From: Clostridiales bacterium | GTDB lineage: Bacteria; Bacillota; Clostridia; Lachnospirales; Lachnospiraceae | Assembly: GCA_021203365.1 (NCBI GenBank) | Contig: JAJQBI010000031.1 | Coordinates: 1-34,678, forward strand | DNA length: 34,678 nucleotides | Direction of reading: 5' to 3' | Shown here: piece by piece, positions 30,759-34,678 of the stretch | How the letters are laid out: every line of letters begins with the position of its first letter | How positions within the stretch are numbered: position 1 is the first letter of the stretch | Program-made: the position numbers and the translations under genes | Notes under the pieces: generated by a model | Database searches by the model: none | The model's input: the letters and a program-made list of their open reading frames with translations, nothing else | Told to the model about the DNA's origin: nothing

Positions 30759-32327
30759 ATGATAGAGGTCATTTATAAGGATGAGAAGCGGGAAGAGGAA
30801 AACGGGGAAAAAAACATTCTGCCCAGAAATGTGCGTCAGATAGGCCTGGCGGACAAAAACTACAGAATTTACGTGGAGGATTATGTGTATACCTTTCTGG
30901 GCAGACTGACGGATATGTCTGTGCGGGGAGATCAGGAAAAAACGGAAAAAGGCTGTCTTGCCATTCTGACAGGTATGGTAAAATGGGCCTCCGGAATGAC
31001 CTGTCTGTACGTAAAGGGTGCACTGAATGTGGAAAAAACGGATGTGGCTGCGGATCACATTGCTTTTACGGAGGAAATCTGGAAACAGATTCATCAGGAG
31101 AAAGAAGAATACTTTCCGGAGGATGAGATCGTCGGCTGGTTTTTTGCGGATGGGCAGCTGACCATGAGCGTTCCGGAAGCTTTTGAGCGGGCCCATCTGA
31201 AATATTTTGGGGGTGAAAAGGTTCTGATGCTTATGAATCCGGCGGAGCGTGAGGACACTTTTTTTCGCTTTGAAAATGGAACGATGGTGGCTCAGAGCGG
31301 ATATTACATTTATTATGAAAAAAATCCGCACATGCAGGCATACATGGTGAAGCTCAGCCAGGATACGCCTTCCGGCGGAAGAGAAGAGACGGGAGACGAG
31401 GCGGTAAAGCGTTTCCGCCGTATCATTGCCGGAAAAAAGAAAAGAGAAAAGGATATCGTATCGAAAGAGGAAGAGAACGCAGAGGAAATGGAGGAGTCTT
31501 CCTCTTTCTTTTCCTATGCGGCTACCGCGTGCCTGGCTGTGGCGATTGTGGCGGTGGGCGTGAATTTTTACAGAAATTACCGGGAAGTACAGAGCCTGCA
31601 GCAGGAAACAGAGGCAATTTCCACAGTTTCCGTGGAAAACGGACTGCCGGCTCCCACAGGAACAGCGGAAGATACGCTGCAGGGCTTTGGAGATACAGAG
31701 GATGAGAGCCAGGACAGCCTGGAGGCGTCGGCGGAAACAGAGGATGAGACCGATGAGGAGGATACCTCTTATATTTATAAGGAAGAGTCAGACACCCGAA
31801 AAGCAGACCGCCGGGTAGCGGAGCTGGAGACGGAAGAGGCAGCGGAGGAAACGGAAGATACAGACAGCAGCGACGCCACATCCTCTGCCGAAAAAGATAC
31901 AGATGGCAGTGCGGCCACATCCTCCACTGAAAGAGATACAGACAGCGGCACGGCCACATCCTCCGCTGAAAAAGATACAGACAGCGGCGCGGCCACATCC
32001 TCTGCTGAAAAAGATACAGATGGAAGTGCAGACACATCCTCTGCCAGCAGGAATGCGGACAGCAGCAGTGGAACTTCCACAGCCAAAGAAGCCACGGATG
32101 ACAGCGATGAGACAACTTCTGCCCGTGTTTCATCTGACAGCGGGGAGGAGGAAACCTCCGCACAGTCCGCCGTTCACGAAACCTATGTGATCCGGCCTGG
32201 AGATACGCTTTATCAGATCAGTCTGGACAAGTATGGAAGCACGGAAATGATAGAGGAGATCTGTGATTTAAACGGAATAACCCAGACAGAAACGATTTAT
32301 CCCGGTCAAATCATTGTCTTACCCTGA
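30759..32327 (+). CDS. LysM-domain membrane protein with N-terminal MPN/JAMM-like domain
   Basis: 522 aa. Residues 1-200 form a folded cytoplasmic domain. The segment EDEIVGWFFADGQLTMSVPE (about 120-139) followed by a conserved SGYYIYYEKN resembles an MPN/JAMM fold but lacks the H-x-H zinc ligands, so it would be inactive. One membrane helix is at about 247-267 (SYAATACLAVAIVAVGVNFY). Then comes an acidic Ser/Thr-rich linker with 13-residue tandem repeats (373-440) and a C-terminal LysM domain (474-522, YVIRPGDTLYQIS ... YPGQIIVLP) that binds peptidoglycan. AAGGGGTGATG precedes the ATG. It is likely an envelope sensor or anchor; function unknown. Confidence 0.8.
   Translation: MIEVIYKDEKREEENGEKNILPRNVRQIGLADKNYRIYVEDYVYTFLGRLTDMSVRGDQEKTEKGCLAILTGMVKWASGMTCLYVKGALNVEKTDVAADHIAFTEEIWKQIHQEKEEYFPEDEIVGWFFADGQLTMSVPEAFERAHLKYFGGEKVLMLMNPAEREDTFFRFENGTMVAQSGYYIYYEKNPHMQAYMVKLSQDTPSGGREETGDEAVKRFRRIIAGKKKREKDIVSKEEENAEEMEESSSFFSYAATACLAVAIVAVGVNFYRNYREVQSLQQETEAISTVSVENGLPAPTGTAEDTLQGFGDTEDESQDSLEASAETEDETDEEDTSYIYKEESDTRKADRRVAELETEEAAEETEDTDSSDATSSAEKDTDGSAATSSTERDTDSGTATSSAEKDTDSGAATSSAEKDTDGSADTSSASRNADSSSGTSTAKEATDDSDETTSARVSSDSGEEETSAQSAVHETYVIRPGDTLYQISLDKYGSTEMIEEICDLNGITQTETIYPGQIIVLP
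31875..32069 (+). repeat. 39-bp tandem repeat inside the LysM gene
   Basis: Five units of 39 bp (13 residues, of the form ATSSAEKDTDGSA), the first four close and the fifth diverged, starting at 31875, 31914, 31953, 31992 and 32031. They encode a Ser/Thr/Asp-rich flexible wall-spanning linker. Frame is kept because each unit is a multiple of three. Confidence 0.85.
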
Positions 32328-32348
32328 AGTTGTGTGATATAATGTGAA

Positions 32349-32530
32349 CACTTAATGAGCGCAAGCCGAAGGCGCAGTGCGAATTTAGTGAGAACATATA
32401 CCTGGACACTTAATGAGTCCAAGCCGAAGGCGCAGGACGAATTTAGTGACCACGGTATAATGTGAACACTTCCCTACGGGATGCCTTCGGTATAATGAGC
32501 GCAAGCCGAAGGCGCAGTGCGAATTTAGTG
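32349..32530 (+). repeat. Three-copy 42-nt hairpin array
   Basis: Copies at 32349-32390, 32407-32448 and 32489-32530. Each has the layout 8-nt arm, GA, 4-bp stem, AA, GCC-GAA-GGC, GCA, 4-bp stem, GA, ATTTAGTG. Stem is GCGC/GTGC in copies 1 and 3 and GTCC/GGAC in copy 2. Copies are joined by TATAATGTGAAC boxes at 32338-32349, 32456-32467 and 32538-32549. The region 32328-32591 contains no gene. Confidence 0.85.
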
Positions 32531-32591
32531 ACCATGGTATAATGTGAACTATGCAGGAACAAAACAGACGTATGACGGAATAAGGGGTATT

Positions 32592-33809
32592 ATGGCAAAC
32601 ATCATAACAAAGTTGAAAAAGAACATAAGAAAAAACAAATTGAATAAGGAAAAGGCAAACGAAAAAAATATCAGCTATGAACAAAAGCTTGCCCGCCGCC
32701 GCAGGGCGCTGATCCGGCGTGGGGTTCTGACTGTGGCCGTGGTTGCGGCGGCCGTTGCGATTGTGCTGCTCTATCTGGAAAAAAGAAGTTTCAATAATTT
32801 TCAGATCCTTCATTCCAGTGAACAGGAAGATGTTGTCTCCACACAATACGCGGAAATGAATGGAAACATCCTGCGGTACAGTACAAACAGCGTATCGCTG
32901 GTGGATACCAGTCTGAATACTCTCTGGAGCGAAAGCTGTTCCATGGAAAATCCGATTGCGGATGTAAATGGGGACAGAGCTGTGATCGGGGACCAGGACG
33001 GGACCACATTGATTTTGCTGGATGAGAATGGGATTACCGGAAATATAACGGTTTCCTATCCGATTGTAAAGGTGCGCGCAGCCGGGGATGGCATGGCTGC
33101 GGCGATCCTTGACAACGGAGATGAAACATGGATCAATTTTTACAGCACAGATGGCAGCCTGATTGCAGAAAACCAGACGAATATTGAGGATCCGGGATAT
33201 CCGCTGGATGTGGCAGTGGCGGATGACGGACTTATGATGGTAGCATATCAGTTCATTGAGGGAAGCGACACGACAAGCTATGTGGCTTTTTACAATTTTG
33301 GCGATGTGGGTCAGAATGAGGATGACAGGATCGTCAGCGGCTATACATATGAGGGGGTGATTATACCGCAGATTGCCTATCTGGGGAACGGAAGATTCGC
33401 GGCATTTCGGGATGACGGGGTTACTTTTTATGAGGGGACTCAGATTCCGAAGGAGACGGAAACCATTGAAGCGGAGGAAGAGATTGTCAGTACATTTTAT
33501 GATGAGGACTCAGTAGGCCTTGTTTATAAAAATACGGAAAATGATGAGAATCTTTACGTGCTGAAGGTATATGATACCAGCGGCAATCTGATTTTACAGA
33601 AAAGCTTTAATATTTCTTATACTACGATTAAAATGAGCGGGAACAGCATCCTGTTGTATAACAGTTCGCAGATCTGCGTCATAAGTGGACATGGCGTACA
33701 AAAATATGCCGGTTCCATGGACGGGACAGTCAGCAATTTCTTTAAAGTTGGCTGGAATCGTTATCTTCTGGTAATGGACACAGGCGTGAGTGTGATTAAA
33801 TTTAGCTAA
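32592..33809 (+). CDS. DUF5711 family membrane-anchored protein
   Basis: 405 aa from MANIITKLKK; the frame is open upstream into the repeat array but AAGGGG 5 nt before 32592 fixes the start. A basic cytoplasmic N-terminus (1-43, with ARRRRALIRRG) is followed by one membrane helix (44-62, VLTVAVVAAAVAIVLLYLE). The rest is extracytoplasmic, beta-rich and repetitive (SVSLVDTSLNTLW, GTTLILLDENGI, TWINFYSTDGSLI), consistent with a propeller-like fold. The family is common in Clostridia and of unknown function. cvpA starts 13 nt after its stop with GGAGG, so they form an operon. Confidence 0.82.
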   Translation: MANIITKLKKNIRKNKLNKEKANEKNISYEQKLARRRRALIRRGVLTVAVVAAAVAIVLLYLEKRSFNNFQILHSSEQEDVVSTQYAEMNGNILRYSTNSVSLVDTSLNTLWSESCSMENPIADVNGDRAVIGDQDGTTLILLDENGITGNITVSYPIVKVRAAGDGMAAAILDNGDETWINFYSTDGSLIAENQTNIEDPGYPLDVAVADDGLMMVAYQFIEGSDTTSYVAFYNFGDVGQNEDDRIVSGYTYEGVIIPQIAYLGNGRFAAFRDDGVTFYEGTQIPKETETIEAEEEIVSTFYDEDSVGLVYKNTENDENLYVLKVYDTSGNLILQKSFNISYTTIKMSGNSILLYNSSQICVISGHGVQKYAGSMDGTVSNFFKVGWNRYLLVMDTGVSVIKFS

Positions 33810-33822
33810 GGAGGAAGCCCGA

Positions 33823-34530
33823 ATGGGTATAACATGGCTTGGAGTTGTGGCACTGGTGATTTTGGTGGTGTCCTGCGTGAGAGGATTTCGCCGGGGACTT
33901 ATAAGGGAGGTCGTATCAGCATTATTCGTGGTGCTTGCTCTTGGGATCGTATCCCTGATTAATCCCTATGTGAATGAATTTCTTAAGGAAAATACACCGG
34001 TGTATGAGATGGTTCAGTCAGGCTGTGAGAGCTTCGTGGAAAACCAGCTGAACGGGGAGACCGTTCTGGACAGCACGGAGCAGGCAAACCTGATTGATAC
34101 ACTGAATCTTCCCGATCTTCTGACAAACGGACTTTTTGAAAACAATACGGCAGAGGTATACAGTTATCTTGCAGTAAGCTCCTTTTCGGAATATGTTTCC
34201 GGATACCTGGCAGTTGTGATTATGAACGCGCTGTCTTTTCTGCTTTCATATTTACTGTCCTCTATATTGATCAAAACAGCGGTTTACGCGCTGGATATCT
34301 TTGCAAGGCTTCCGGTTATTCATGGCGTGAACAAGCTGGCCGGGGCCGCGGTGGGACTCCTGAAGTGCGTTTTGTTTATATGGGTTGCACTTCTGGTGCT
34401 TACGGTTCTGTGCAATACAACGATTGGAAAGACGGGACTTGAGCTGGTGGAAAAGGATACGCTGCTGAGCTTTCTGTATAACCAGAATATCTTCGCGAAA
34501 TTTTTCACCGGAATTTTTTACGGAAATTGA
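33823..34530 (+). CDS. CvpA family membrane protein
   Basis: 235 aa with about four membrane helices. The start ITWLGVVALVILVVSCVRGFRRGLIREVVS is the CvpA signature. A hydrophilic extracytoplasmic loop of about 60 residues follows the second helix, larger than in E. coli CvpA (162 aa). The name derives from colicin V production, but in most bacteria the role concerns envelope integrity and is unclear. GGAGG is 8 nt before the ATG. A terminator follows at 34569-34600. Confidence 0.87.
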   Translation: MGITWLGVVALVILVVSCVRGFRRGLIREVVSALFVVLALGIVSLINPYVNEFLKENTPVYEMVQSGCESFVENQLNGETVLDSTEQANLIDTLNLPDLLTNGLFENNTAEVYSYLAVSSFSEYVSGYLAVVIMNALSFLLSYLLSSILIKTAVYALDIFARLPVIHGVNKLAGAAVGLLKCVLFIWVALLVLTVLCNTTIGKTGLELVEKDTLLSFLYNQNIFAKFFTGIFYGN

Positions 34531-34539
34531 AAAAAAGAC

Positions 34540-34568
34540 TTGACGTCGAAAAATGAAAATGATATACT
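34540..34568 (+). promoter_or_regulatory. Strong promoter directly after cvpA
   Basis: -35 TTGACG (34540-34545) and -10 TATACT (34563-34568), 17-bp spacer. The predicted start falls inside the terminator hairpin that follows. Confidence 0.7.
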
Positions 34569-34600
34569 AAAACCCGCTTCCGATGAGGCGGGTTTTTCTT
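34569..34600 (+). terminator. Intrinsic terminator after cvpA
   Basis: AAAACCCGC (34569-34577) pairs with GCGGGTTTT (34588-34596), followed by T. Confidence 0.88.
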
Positions 34601-34642
34601 TTCGAGGAAAGAAAAACAAAAATAAAAAAATAAAAAAACTTG

Positions 34643-34671
34643 TTGACAAGCTTGGAAAGATGTGGTAATCT
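34643..34671 (+). promoter_or_regulatory. Strong promoter at the window end, with A-tract upstream
   Basis: -35 TTGACA (34643-34648) and -10 TAATCT (34666-34671), 17-bp spacer, preceded by an A-rich stretch (34607-34639) like an UP element. This layout is typical of rRNA or tRNA operons. The gene itself lies outside. Confidence 0.75.
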
Positions 34672-34678
34672 AAATAAG

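Noticed and set aside
31875-32530. CRISPR array
   Set aside because: The 39-bp repeats are contiguous and coding; the hairpin array has only three copies with unequal, non-spacer-like gaps and no cas genes.

Overview
The window looks like chromosome of a spore-forming Gram-positive anaerobe of the class Clostridia, most likely a Lachnospiraceae member. Evidence: a large Bacillus/Clostridium-type SRP RNA, the hpf-secA-prfB order, a pheB-hom pair, a YyaC (DUF1256) sporulation protein, a split transketolase next to a small transaldolase, and families I associate with Lachnospiraceae (DUF6128-like, DUF5711, DUF975, Gx transporter). Base composition is moderate throughout. I see no prophage, insertion sequence, CRISPR array or tRNA; this is mostly core chromosome.

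Layout. 1-2,573 (minus): promoter, FMN riboswitch with attenuator-like hairpin, ribU-like flavin transporter, NUDIX hydrolase, and a degV-family gene broken by one extra base in a homopolymer. 2,679-8,201: a zinc-ribbon small protein (+), then on the minus strand mscS, a DUF1294 protein, tex and a GPH-type sugar symporter. 8,258-11,984: a DUF4190 protein (+), apbE (-), a NusG-domain-II protein and a Gx transporter (+), and a DUF975 protein (-). 12,028-18,658 (minus): hom, pheB, prfB with a programmed frameshift, secA and hpf. 18,677-22,775: nucleoside hydrolase (-), DUF6128-like protein (+), an NrdG-like radical SAM activase (-), tadA (+) and the SRP RNA gene (-). 23,042-30,016 (+): a small unknown ORF, pfk, dnaX-ybaB-recR, fsa and both transketolase halves; yyaC (-) overlaps the last one tail to tail. 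30,759-34,530 (+): a LysM membrane protein, a tandem hairpin array, a DUF5711 protein and cvpA. The window ends in two strong promoters that probably drive an rRNA or similar operon just outside.

How genes work together. Flavin supply appears twice: riboswitch-controlled riboflavin uptake (RibU) and a covalent-flavinylation set (ApbE, NusG_II, Gx) that in other Firmicutes belongs to membrane flavin electron-transfer systems. Pfk, Fsa/transaldolase and transketolase cover upper glycolysis and the non-oxidative pentose phosphate pathway. SecA, SRP RNA, RF2 and Hpf serve translation and export; DnaX, YbaB and RecR serve replication and repair.

Most unusual signals. (1) A small hairpin with arms like GGCGGCAAAA and TTTTGTCGCC recurs in the leaders of hom, the nrdG-like gene, pfk and fsa, with a diverged copy before the zinc-ribbon gene, always in the same orientation to the downstream gene and differing mainly by G-U/G-C swaps. 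(2) A three-copy 42-nt hairpin array upstream of the DUF5711 gene shows compensatory base changes and tandem G-A mismatches. (3) The RF2 frameshift site uses UAA, not the usual UGA. (4) The LysM protein carries what looks like a metal-less MPN/JAMM-type domain.
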